Shown here: positions 10,008 through 19,760 of the stretch, piece after piece
How the letters are laid out: every line of letters starts with the position of its first letter
Position numbering within the stretch: position 1 is the stretch's first letter
DNA from: JBFKQC01 sp041627895
GTDB taxonomy: Bacteria > Pseudomonadota > Alphaproteobacteria > Rhodobacterales > Rhodobacteraceae
Assembly (NCBI GenBank): GCA_041627895.1
Contig: JBFKQC010000010.1
Coordinates: 1-64,000 of the forward strand
Direction of reading: 5' to 3'
Length of the DNA stretch: 64,000 nt
Made by a program: the position numbers and the translations under genes
Notes under the pieces: generated by a model
Databases searched by the model: none
The model's input: the letters and a program-made list of their open reading frames with translations, nothing else
What the model was told of the DNA's origin: nothing

Positions 10008-10220
10008 TCAGGCCTTGTCCTTCTCCTCTTCGGGGGTCACGTCGCGCGCGGCGGCGGCGTTGTCCTCGATTTCCTTCTTGCCATCGTCGACGCCCTTCTT
10101 GAAGGCGGTGATGCCCTTGCCGACCTCGCCCATCAGCGACGAGATCTTGCCGCGCCCGAACAGCACCAGCACCACGATCGCGATCAGCAGGAGGCCGGGA
10201 AGGCCGATATTGTTCAGCAT
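10008..10220 (-). CDS. tatA: Sec-independent protein translocase TatA
   Basis: 70-aa pore-forming subunit. Start placed at the ATG preceding [19 protein letters not shown], since TatA begins with its membrane helix. The hinge reads [20 protein letters not shown], and an amphipathic helix and acidic tail follow. The frame runs upstream but without homology, and a GGGAGA stretch at 10222-10233 (minus strand) fits as the ribosome site. First gene of the tatABC-DUF815 unit, divergent from the WYL regulator. Confidence 0.94.
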   Translation of the reverse strand: MLNNIGLPGLLLIAIVVLVLFGRGKISSLMGEVGKGITAFKKGVDDGKKEIEDNAAAARDVTPEEEKDKA

Positions 10221-10364
10221 GGGGTGTCTCCCTTTCCGGGCCGGCGTGCGGCCCGATCCCAAACGACATCGTTCTATCTATGGAGTCGCGGCGCCGGAGA
10301 AAAGCCGCAATGCGGCGAGAGGCCGGAAAAACCGGCAGGATCGGCGGCGCGGCACGCCATCGGA

Positions 10365-10393
10365 TTGACAACTGCAAGGATTTTGGCAGTTGT
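10365..10393 (+). promoter_or_regulatory. Inverted repeat over a TTGACA -35 box upstream of the WYL regulator
   Basis: TTGACA at 10365-10370 overlaps the left arm of a perfect 8-bp inverted repeat, ACAACTGC (10368-10375) and GCAGTTGT (10386-10393), with a 10-nt spacer. It sits 53-78 nt upstream of the regulator ATG and faces tatA on the other side. The arrangement suits an operator, possibly autoregulatory. No good -10 box is obvious, so the promoter part is tentative. Confidence 0.5.
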
Positions 10394-10445
10394 GGGGGGC
10401 ACAGCGCGCCGCCGGGCACGCGAATCACCCAAGGCGAGGCCGCCG

Positions 10446-11138
10446 ATGCGCCGGGCCGACCGGCTTTATCAACTGATCCAGGTGCTGCGCGACGGGCGGC
10501 TGCACCGCGCCGTCGACCTGGCTGCCGAGATCGGCGTCAGCCTGCGCACGATCTACCGCGACATGGACACGCTGGCCGCGTCGGGCGTGCCGGTCGAGGG
10601 CGCGCGCGGCCTCGGCTACCAGATGACCCAGCCGGTGACGCTGCCGCCCCTGAACCTCAGCCTGACCGAACTGGAGGCGCTGCATCTCGGGCTGTCGGTC
10701 GTGGGCGAGGCCGGGGACGCCGAACTGGGCACGGCGGCGCGGTCGCTGTCGGCCAAGATCGACGCGGTGCTGCCCGAGGACCGGACCGGCCCGCCCAAGG
10801 GCTGGGGTTTCGCGGTCTACCCCTTCGCCGATGCCGCGGCCGGGTTCCGCTACATGCCGGCGATCCGCGCCGCGATCCGCGCGCGCCAGAAGCTGGGCCT
10901 GACCATCTCCGGGCCGGGCGGCGCCGAGACCCGGCGCACGATCCGGCCGCTGGCGCTGGATTACTGGGGCCGGGTCTGGACGGCGACCTGCTGGTGCGAA
11001 ACGACCGGCGACTTCGCGGAACTGCGCGTCGACCGGATCACCGCGCTCGACGTGCTGCCGGCGCTATTCGTCGAGGAACAGGGCAAGACGCTGATCGACT
11101 ACCGCGAGCGAACCGGGCGGCACCGGCGCCGGACCTGA
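10446..11138 (+). CDS. YafY-type HTH/WYL-domain transcriptional regulator
   Basis: 230-aa regulator. The N-terminal HTH (DeoR/HTH_11 type) reads AVDLAAEIGVSLRTIYRDMDTLAASG at about residues 20-45. The C-terminal ligand-sensing WYL-type domain includes IRPLALDYWGRVWTATCWCE near residue 160. Start chosen at MRRADRLYQLIQVLRDGRLH, the usual YafY beginning; the frame continues upstream without homology. Such proteins often repress or activate nearby genes in response to small ligands or nucleic acids. No target is obvious here; the adjacent ABC ATPase is convergent. Confidence 0.88.
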   Translation: MRRADRLYQLIQVLRDGRLHRAVDLAAEIGVSLRTIYRDMDTLAASGVPVEGARGLGYQMTQPVTLPPLNLSLTELEALHLGLSVVGEAGDAELGTAARSLSAKIDAVLPEDRTGPPKGWGFAVYPFADAAAGFRYMPAIRAAIRARQKLGLTISGPGGAETRRTIRPLALDYWGRVWTATCWCETTGDFAELRVDRITALDVLPALFVEEQGKTLIDYRERTGRHRRRT

Positions 11139-11151
11139 CCGGGCGCGGCGC

Positions 11152-12234
<1,083 letters not shown>

Positions 12235-12323
12235 GGGGGCCTCCTCGAAACCCGATGGAATTCATCGGAAATCGACGCCTAGCAGCGCGCCGCCCTGCCG
12301 GCAAGCGGCAATGGCGGCCGGTA

Positions 12324-12364
12324 TTGACCCAGCGCAAGGTGCCGCCGCGCGACCGCGCTAGAGT
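12324..12364 (+). promoter_or_regulatory. Probable FNR/CRP-family box with -10 element upstream of usp
   Basis: TTGACCCAGCGCAA (12324-12337) matches the FNR-type pattern TTGAC-N4-(G/A)TCAA in 8 of 10 arm positions. A -10-like TAGAGT lies at 12359-12364. If transcription starts near 12371-12372 the box is centred at about -41, the class II activation position. The gene downstream encodes a two-domain universal stress protein, a usual member of oxygen-limitation (FnrL) regulons in this group. Regulation is inferred. Confidence 0.55.
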
Positions 12365-12393
12365 CGGGGCACAAGCGAACAGGAGGAATGCAG

Positions 12394-13206
12394 ATGGAAC
12401 GCATACTTGTCGCCACGGACCTGTCCGCCCGCTCGGTACGCGCGATGGAGCGGGGGTTTCGCCTGGCCAAGCGGCTCGGCGCGGCGGTGCAGGTTCTCTC
12501 GGTCGTGGACGACGCGCTGCCGGACGGACTGGCCGGGCGGCTGGCCGAGGACATCAAGGCCGGGCTCGAAGCCGAGTGCCGCGCGATGGGCGGCGACGCG
12601 GCGGGCGTTGCGGTGGTGGCCGGCGACCCGGCGGCCGAAATCGTGGCGCAGGCGCAGACGGGCGGCGCCGGGCTGATCGTGATGGGCCTGCACCGCACGC
12701 GGCCCTTCATGGACGCGGTGCGCGAAACCACGATGGAGCGCACGGTGCGGCTGAGCCATCTGCCGGTCCTGCTGGTGCGCAACGCGCCCGGGGCGGATTA
12801 TGCCCGCGTGCTCTGCCCGGTGGATTTCTCGGCGGCCGCGGCGGCGGCGGTAAAGGCGGCAGCGGCGGTGGCACCGGATGCCGCGATGACGCTGTTTCAC
12901 GCCTTCCACACGCCGCATACCCGGCACGGCGAGGTCAGCGGCGCCGCGGCGCCCTTCCGCAAGGAGGCGCTGGCCGAATACCAGGCCTGGATCGCCAACC
13001 GCCCCGAATTGCTGGCGCTGCCCGAGCCGGAACTGGTCGAGGGCGGGCTGGACGCGGTATTCGAGCGGATGGCGGCGCGGGTCGCGCCGGACCTGATCGC
13101 GGTCGGCGCGCATTCGCGCCCGGCGCTGGTGCGGATGCTGATCGGCGACTTTGCCGCCGGGCTGATCCGCACCCCGCCGACCGATCTGCTGGTCAGCCAC
13201 CCCTGA
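12394..13206 (+). CDS. Universal stress protein, two tandem Usp domains
   Basis: 270 aa. The first Usp domain begins MERILVATDLSARSVRAMER and has the ATP-site-like GLIVMGLHRTRPF near residue 95. The second begins YARVLCPVDFSAAAAAAVKA near residue 137 and ends with IAVGAHSRPALVRMLIGD. ATG at 12394 is preferred over the in-frame ATG at 12388, because AGGAGG at 12381-12386 is then 7 nt away. Tandem Usp proteins act as cytosolic dimers under starvation or low oxygen. A probable FNR box lies upstream. Confidence 0.88.
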   Translation: MERILVATDLSARSVRAMERGFRLAKRLGAAVQVLSVVDDALPDGLAGRLAEDIKAGLEAECRAMGGDAAGVAVVAGDPAAEIVAQAQTGGAGLIVMGLHRTRPFMDAVRETTMERTVRLSHLPVLLVRNAPGADYARVLCPVDFSAAAAAAVKAAAAVAPDAAMTLFHAFHTPHTRHGEVSGAAAPFRKEALAEYQAWIANRPELLALPEPELVEGGLDAVFERMAARVAPDLIAVGAHSRPALVRMLIGDFAAGLIRTPPTDLLVSHP

Positions 13207-13276
13207 CACGCGCGCGCATCCGCCGGGGAATTCCTGCAAACGGCAGCGCGGCGCCACCCGCCGCGCACGGCGACGA

Positions 13277-13305
13277 TTGACGCAGGCGCCGGGCAACGGT
13301 AACTA
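13277..13305 (+). promoter_or_regulatory. Promoter of tRNA-Gly
   Basis: TTGACG (13277-13282), 17-bp spacer, TAACTA (13300-13305). The tRNA starts 12 nt downstream of the -10 hexamer, so transcription would begin only a few bases before the mature 5' end. Good match to a housekeeping sigma-70 promoter. Confidence 0.7.
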
Positions 13306-13316
13306 CCGGGCTCGGC

Positions 13317-13390
13317 GCGGGTGTAGCTCAATGGCAGAGCAGGAGCTTCCCAAGCTTAAGACGAGGGTTCGATTCCCTTCACCCGCTCCA
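13317..13390 (+). tRNA. tRNA-Gly(CCC)
   Basis: Full cloverleaf. The 7-bp acceptor stem GCGGGTG/CACCCGC is perfect. D arm GCTC/GAGC. Anticodon loop TTCCCAA gives anticodon CCC. T arm GAGGG/CCCTT has loop TTCGATT. Discriminator T is followed by an encoded CCA at 13388-13390. The anticodon stem has a G27-A43 mismatch at its top. It lies 42 nt from the end of pgi, which is convergent. Confidence 0.95.
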
Positions 13391-13432
13391 AGGCTCTCCG
13401 GTCCGTTCCGGCCCCCCGACGCCGCCGCGATC

Positions 13433-15046
<1,614 letters not shown>

Positions 15047-15050
15047 TGCA

Positions 15051-15725
15051 TCACTCCGCCCAATGCACCGTGGCCCCGTTCAGCACCGCCAGGATCGGCG
15101 CCTTCATCGGGTCGCCCGATTGCTGCGCGCGCTCCAGCGCGGCGCGTTTTTCCGCCCCGGTGATCACGATGTGGGTCGACATCGCGCCCTTCAGCACCGG
15201 CGCGGTCAGCGTGACGCGCGGCTCGGGCGCGCCCGGCGCGCGCATCGCCATCAGCGGCGGCGCGTGGTCGTCCAGCGCCTCGGCCAGCCGGTCGGCACCC
15301 GGGAACAGCGAGGCGGTGTGCATGTCCGTTCCCATGCCCAGCATCAGGACCGAGATCGGAAGCTCAGCCGCCATCGCCTCGGCCAGCCCGGCCAGCCCCT
15401 CTTCGGGGGTCGCGTGGCCGGTGTAGAACGGCAGGAACCGCGCCGCTGCGGCGCGGCCGGTCAGCAGGCGCTCGCGCACCAGCCGCGCGTTCGAGCGTTC
15501 GTGGTCCCCGGGCACCCAGCGCTCGTCGGTCAGCATCACGTGCACCCGGTCCCATTCCAGGTCGGCGGCGCAAAGCACGTCGAAGATCGGGCCCGGCGTC
15601 GTGCCGCCCGGGACCGCGAAGGACGCGGCCTCGTGGTGCATCACGCAAGTGTTCAACTCGCCCGCCAACTGGTTGGCGACGTCGATCATCATCAAGTCCT
15701 GATCGGGGTATTCGACGAGGTTCAT
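15051..15725 (-). CDS. pgl: 6-phosphogluconolactonase
   Basis: 224-aa DevB/SOL-type lactonase hydrolysing 6-phosphogluconolactone to 6-phosphogluconate. Motifs include [18 protein letters not shown] near the N-terminus, [20 protein letters not shown] and [19 protein letters not shown] (the GxGxDGHxAS-type block). Start chosen at [10 protein letters not shown]: its ATG overlaps the zwf stop (ATGA), while the upstream extension of the open frame lacks homology. Middle gene of zwf-pgl-pgi. Confidence 0.95.
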   Translation of the reverse strand: MNLVEYPDQDLMMIDVANQLAGELNTCVMHHEAASFAVPGGTTPGPIFDVLCAADLEWDRVHVMLTDERWVPGDHERSNARLVRERLLTGRAAAARFLPFYTGHATPEEGLAGLAEAMAAELPISVLMLGMGTDMHTASLFPGADRLAEALDDHAPPLMAMRAPGAPEPRVTLTAPVLKGAMSTHIVITGAEKRAALERAQQSGDPMKAPILAVLNGATVHWAE

Positions 15726-17173
15726 GACCCGATTTCCCTCCAGCGGCGGCCTTCCTTGTGCAGCAGCATAAGCGACTCTTCCGGCCCCGCCGAGCCCGGC
15801 TCGTAAAGTTTCGGCCGGTCGCCGCGGGCCTCCCAATGCGCGATCACCGGGTCGGTCCAGGCCCAGGCGGCCTCGACCTCGTCGCCGCGCATGAACAGCG
15901 TCTGGTTGCCGCGGATCACGTCCATGATCAGCCGTTCATAGGCCTCGGGCACCTGCGCGTCCGGCCCCAGCGCGTCGGCGAAGGACATGTCCAGCGGCAC
16001 CTCGACCAGCCGCATGCCGCCGGGCCCCGGTTCCTTGATCGTCACCCGCAGCTTCATGCCCTCGTTCGGCTGCAGCCGGATCACCAGCACGTTGCCGCGC
16101 CGTTCGGGCTGTTCGCCGAAGATCGAGTGCGGCGGGTCCTTGAACACGACCGCGATTTCCGAGGCCCGCCCCTTCAGCCGCTTGCCGGTGCGCAGGTAGA
16201 ACGGCGTGCCCTTCCAGCGCCAGTTCGAGATCTGAAGCTTCATCGCGACGAAGCTTTCGGTATGCGAATCCGGGTTCTCGGCGTCGTCGAAATAGCTCGC
16301 TATTCCCTTGGCGCCGCCATACTGGCCGCGCACGATGTCGCCGTTCGACACCGGGTCGAGCGCGCGGATCACCTTGAGCTTCTCGTCGCGCACCGCGTCC
16401 GGGTCGAAATGGTTCGGCGGCTCCATCGCGATCAGGCAGAGAAGCTGCATCAGGTGGTTCTGCACCATGTCCCGCATCGCGCCGGACTTGTCGTAATACG
16501 CCCCGCGCCCGCCGACGCCCACGGTTTCGGCCACGGTGATCTGGATGTGGTCGACGTATTGCGCGTTCCACAACGGCTCGAACAGGATGTTGCCGAAGCG
16601 AACCGCCATCAGGTTCTGCACCGTCTCTTTGCCGAGATAGTGATCGATCCGGTAGATCTGTTCCTCGCGGAAATGCCGGCGCAGGGTGCGGTTCAATTCC
16701 TGCGCGCTATCCAAATCGTGGCCGAACGGCTTTTCCACCACGATTCGCGATGCCTTGTCGGCGATCTTGTGCTTGGTCAGCCGCTCGGCGATGTCGCCGA
16801 AAAGGCTGGGGCCGACCGAGAAGTAGAACGCCTTGACCACGTCCGGGCGAATCGCCTTCTTCAGATCGCTCCAGCCGGCATCGCCCGAGGCATCCACGGC
16901 GATATGCCGCACCAGCTTGAGGAAGGCTTCGATCCGGGCGCCGTCGGTGCCGCCCTCGATGGCGAATTCCTTAATGGCGTCGCGCACGAAGGCACGGAAA
17001 TCCTTGTCGCTGAGCGTCTTGCGCGAGGCGCCGACGATCCGCGCCTCGGCGGGCATCTGCCCCGACCAGAACCGGCGGTAAAGCCCGGGCAGGATTTTGC
17101 GGCGGGCCAGGTCGCCGGTGCCGCCGAAGATGACGAGATCGAAGGGATCGACCGGAATGACGCGGGCAACCAT
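15722..17173 (-). CDS. zwf: Glucose-6-phosphate 1-dehydrogenase
   Basis: 483-aa NADP-dependent enzyme, the first step of the oxidative branch. The dinucleotide-binding motif FGGTGDLARRK is near residue 15, and the active-site signature RIDHYLGKETVQNL near 185. Start ATG at 17173 is supported by GGAG 7 nt upstream; an earlier in-frame start would add 23 residues without homology. A near-palindromic operator candidate lies at 17214-17225, about 41-52 nt upstream. Confidence 0.96.
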   Translation of the reverse strand: MVARVIPVDPFDLVIFGGTGDLARRKILPGLYRRFWSGQMPAEARIVGASRKTLSDKDFRAFVRDAIKEFAIEGGTDGARIEAFLKLVRHIAVDASGDAGWSDLKKAIRPDVVKAFYFSVGPSLFGDIAERLTKHKIADKASRIVVEKPFGHDLDSAQELNRTLRRHFREEQIYRIDHYLGKETVQNLMAVRFGNILFEPLWNAQYVDHIQITVAETVGVGGRGAYYDKSGAMRDMVQNHLMQLLCLIAMEPPNHFDPDAVRDEKLKVIRALDPVSNGDIVRGQYGGAKGIASYFDDAENPDSHTESFVAMKLQISNWRWKGTPFYLRTGKRLKGRASEIAVVFKDPPHSIFGEQPERRGNVLVIRLQPNEGMKLRVTIKEPGPGGMRLVEVPLDMSFADALGPDAQVPEAYERLIMDVIRGNQTLFMRGDEVEAAWAWTDPVIAHWEARGDRPKLYEPGSAGPEESLMLLHKEGRRWREIGS

Positions 17174-17213
17174 GTATGTCTCCGTTGCGGTTTCGGTTAC
17201 GCTGCGCTGCGGC

Positions 17214-17225
17214 GTTAGCGTTAAC
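17214..17225. promoter_or_regulatory. LacI-type palindrome upstream of zwf (CceR-like operator candidate)
   Basis: GTTAGCGTTAAC is centred on CG and palindromic at 10 of 12 positions; the inner CGTTAACG (17219-17226) is a perfect palindrome. CG-centred TTAACGTTAA-like sites are typical of LacI-family regulators. In Rhodobacter the LacI regulator CceR controls Entner-Doudoroff genes such as zwf-pgl. The site is 41-52 nt from the zwf start. The regulator gene is not in this window. Confidence 0.5.
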
Positions 17226-17368
17226 GAGCCCTCAATTACCACAAACCGCCCGAAAGTCTAGCACCCTCAAAGTGCTTCACAACCACGTCATGGCGCAGAT
17301 GCAGGGCTTTTCCCTGCCCCACGGCTCGGCTAGCTCTGGACTCCACCGCGAGACGGGATCGCGACCAC

Positions 17369-18322
17369 ATGAAAGATCAAGAGCTTGGCGGCAAAGGTCT
17401 GGGCAAGTTCCAGCACCCGCAGATCACGGCCACGGGCGAAGCGCGCGCCAGCGTGCGGCTGACCGATCCCGGGACGCTGTGGTTCAATACCGGCACGCTT
17501 TGCAACATCACCTGCGCCAACTGCTATATCGAATCCTCGCCCACCAACGATCGCCTGGTCTACATCACCGCCGACGAGGTGTCGGACTATCTCGGCCAGC
17601 TCGAGGCGCGGGGCTGGGGCGTGCGCGAGATCGGGTTCACCGGCGGCGAGCCGTTCATGAACCCCGAGATGATCGAAATGGCGCGCCGCGCGCTGACCCG
17701 CGGCTACGAGGTGCTGATCCTGACCAATGCCATGCGCCCGATGATGCGCAGGACGGTGCGCGCGGGCCTCGAGGCGCTGCAGCGCGCGCATGGCGACCGG
17801 CTGACGCTGCGCGTTTCGGTCGATCACTGGACGGCGCGGCGGCACGACGAGGAACGCGGCGCCGGCAGCTTCGCCAGGACGCTCGAAGGCATGGCCTGGC
17901 TGCGCGATGCCGGCATCCGGATGACGGTCGCCGGGCGCACCGTCTGGGGCGAGACCGAGGCCGAGGCGCGGGCGGGCTATGCCGCGCTTTTCGAACGCCA
18001 CGGCTTTGCCATCGACGCCTTCAGCCCCGCCGAGACGGTGCTGTTTCCGGAAATGGACGTCACCGCCGAGGTGCCCGAGATCACGACCGCCTGCTGGGGC
18101 ATCCTGGGCAAGTCGCCGCGCGACGTGATGTGTGCCTCGTCGCGGATGGTGATCAAGCGCCGGGGCGCGGCGAAACCGGCCGTGGTGGCCTGCACCCTGC
18201 TGCCCTACAGCCCCGAGTTCGAGCTTGGCGAAACGCTGGAAGACGCCGAGGGCGAAGTGTTCCTGAACCACCCGCACTGCGCCAAGTTCTGCGTTCTCGG
18301 CGGCGCGAGCTGTTCGGCCTGA
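17369..18322 (+). CDS. Radical SAM protein of unknown substrate
   Basis: 317 aa. The 4Fe-4S/SAM motif CNITCANC (CxxxCxxC) lies near residues 45-52 and is followed by FTGGEPFMNPE, the SAM-binding GGE motif. The C-terminal ~70 residues carry a second cysteine group: ACWG, VMCAS, VACT and HPHCAKFCVLGGASCS. This suggests an auxiliary SPASM/twitch-like cluster. ATG at 17369 is the first good start. No precursor-peptide gene is evident next to it: upstream is the divergent zwf, downstream a VOC protein. The reaction cannot be assigned. Confidence 0.8.
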   Translation: MKDQELGGKGLGKFQHPQITATGEARASVRLTDPGTLWFNTGTLCNITCANCYIESSPTNDRLVYITADEVSDYLGQLEARGWGVREIGFTGGEPFMNPEMIEMARRALTRGYEVLILTNAMRPMMRRTVRAGLEALQRAHGDRLTLRVSVDHWTARRHDEERGAGSFARTLEGMAWLRDAGIRMTVAGRTVWGETEAEARAGYAALFERHGFAIDAFSPAETVLFPEMDVTAEVPEITTACWGILGKSPRDVMCASSRMVIKRRGAAKPAVVACTLLPYSPEFELGETLEDAEGEVFLNHPHCAKFCVLGGASCSA

Positions 18323-18416
18323 GCGCGCGGGCGTTTCGCCGACATCCCGTGCCGCGTCCGGCCGGTCATGCGACCTGCGGTTGACCGCTTCGGAGCCGTT
18401 CCTGCGCGGCTCACGA

Positions 18417-18457
18417 AATATTCACCGAATCGCCGGGCGGGAGGTCGGGGGAAATAC
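18417..18457 (+). repeat. Family-3 short repeat, copy 1
   Basis: Sequence of the form AAT-n-TTCACCGAA-n-CG...CCGG followed by GGGCGGGAGGTCGGGGGAAA and TAC. A second copy is at 28188-28239, with a ~10-nt insertion in the middle. Both lie 3' of a plus-strand gene in a convergent gap. No known family is recognised; it may be a degenerate relative of family 1, whose minus-strand copies read GGAAATACTC. Confidence 0.45.
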
Positions 18458-18545
18458 TGAGATTTTGCAAATGCACCGCGCGCACAGGATATCGCGCGCA
18501 TTCCGGTTGCGCCCACCGGATCCGGCATCTGGCGGCGCGGCCGCG

Positions 18546-18920
18546 TCAGCCGCGCTCGGCGACGTCAAAGTCGATGTGCACGTGGTTGCCGTCGGGATCG
18601 TGGATGTTCACCTGCAGGATGCCGAACCCCGGCACCTCGGCCAGTTCATAGCCGATGCCGTGGTCGTCGAGCCGCTCCAGGAAGCCTTTCAGCCCCGAGG
18701 CGCGGAACGCATAGTGTTCGATCTGCGGGTCGCGGCCTTGCGGCGCCTCGCGCAGGCCGACCAGGTGGATAAGGGCCCGGTCGCCCAGATATAGCCAGGC
18801 GCCGGGGAACCCGAACGGCGGCCGCGCCCCGGCATGCAGGCCCAGCACATCGGCATACCATTTCACCATCGCGTCCAGATTTGCGGTGCGCACGTTCACA
18901 TGATCGAAGGCCTGCAGCAT
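18546..18920 (-). CDS. VOC-family (glyoxalase/dioxygenase-like) protein
   Basis: 124-aa single vicinal-oxygen-chelate unit. It begins MLQAFDHVNVRTANLDAMVKWY with the metal-binding His near residue 7. ALIHLVGLR is mid-protein, and DPDGNHVHIDF at the end carries the second ligand region. A GAGGGACGAG stretch just before the ATG is a good ribosome site. VOC proteins include glyoxalase I, dioxygenases and resistance proteins; the specific reaction is unknown. Confidence 0.85.
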   Translation of the reverse strand: MLQAFDHVNVRTANLDAMVKWYADVLGLHAGARPPFGFPGAWLYLGDRALIHLVGLREAPQGRDPQIEHYAFRASGLKGFLERLDDHGIGYELAEVPGFGILQVNIHDPDGNHVHIDFDVAERG

Positions 18921-18965
18921 CTCGTCCCTCCCCAGGCACCCGGCGCAAGCATGGCAGAGAACCGG

Positions 18966-19550
18966 TCAGGCTTCCAGTTCGGCGTCCCAGTAAAGGAAAT
19001 CGACCCAGGTCTCGTGCAGGTGGTTCGGCGGGAACTTGCGGCCCATGTTGCGAAGCTCTTCGGCGCCCGGCTGGCGCGGCGGCTTGCGCAGGGCCAACCC
19101 GGCCTGGCGCAGGCTGCGCGAGCCCTTGCGCAGGTTGCATTTCGCGCAGGCCGCGACCACGTTTTCCCAGCTGGTCACCCCGCCCCGCGACCGGGGCACG
19201 ACATGGTCGAAGGTCAGATCGGCTCTGTTCCCGCAATACTGGCAGCAGAATTCGTCCCTCAGAAACAGATTGAAGCGCGTGAAGGCCACGCGCTTCCGGG
19301 GTTTGACGTAGTCCTTCAGCACCACCACCGAGGGTATTCGGATCACCGTCGAGGGCGAGCGCACCACCTGTTCGTATTCCGCGACGATGTCGACGCGTTC
19401 CAGCCAGGCCGCCTTGATCGCGTCCTGCCAGGGCCAGAGCGACAGCGGGTAGTAGCTGAGCGGGCGGTAATCGGCGTTCAGAACCAGCGCCGGATGATGG
19501 CGCAGGCTGTTGGGTTCCCTGACAAAACTCGTCCTGAAATCGCCGTCCAT
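18966..19550 (-). CDS. HNH endonuclease
   Basis: 194-aa protein with a Cys4-type HNH domain: CQYCG, then LTFDHVVPRSRGG (the HNH core), ENVVAACAKCN. The N-terminal ~90 residues (LVLNADYRPLSYYPLSLWPW) are typical of a widespread chromosomal HNH family. Start placed at MDGDFRTSFV; an earlier in-frame ATG at 19625 would add 25 residues rich in Gly/Ala. It stands alone, without methylase or phage genes, so restriction or phage packaging roles are not suggested. Confidence 0.85.
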   Translation of the reverse strand: MDGDFRTSFVREPNSLRHHPALVLNADYRPLSYYPLSLWPWQDAIKAAWLERVDIVAEYEQVVRSPSTVIRIPSVVVLKDYVKPRKRVAFTRFNLFLRDEFCCQYCGNRADLTFDHVVPRSRGGVTSWENVVAACAKCNLRKGSRSLRQAGLALRKPPRQPGAEELRNMGRKFPPNHLHETWVDFLYWDAELEA

Positions 19551-19718
19551 CAGGTGTGACTCCGCCTCTGCCCCGTCCGCCTCTTGCCCGGCGCCAGAGC
19601 AGGGAGCCCTGCCCCAGCTTGCCATGACTATATATTTCGTTTGCCGCCTGACAACCCCCGCAAGATGAAGTGCCCGCGCGGACAGGGCCAGCGCGGCCGG
19701 ATCACGGCGAGTTGACCT

Positions 19719-19735
19719 TTATCCACAAGCCCCGC
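19719..19735 (+). other. DnaA-box-like 9-mer TTATCCACA with conserved flank
   Basis: TTATCCACAAGCCCCGC contains a perfect DnaA-box consensus 9-mer. The same 17-nt string with one change recurs at 61147-61163. It lies between the HNH gene start and the outer-membrane gene stop. A single box does not indicate an origin; DnaA titration or transcription control is possible. Confidence 0.35.
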
Positions 19736-19760
19736 CGGGGCCGCGGGTGCAGCGCCGGGC

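Noticed and set aside
13277..13305. FNR box upstream of tRNA-Gly
   Set aside because: TTGACG has no partner half-site at the right distance; the spacing fits an ordinary sigma-70 promoter.
18323..18545. RiPP precursor peptide next to the radical SAM gene
   Set aside because: No short frame with a leader-core look and ribosome site; the gap holds only the family-3 repeat.
18966..19550. Restriction or phage role for the HNH gene
   Set aside because: No methylase, terminase or phage genes nearby, and the family is a common chromosomal one.
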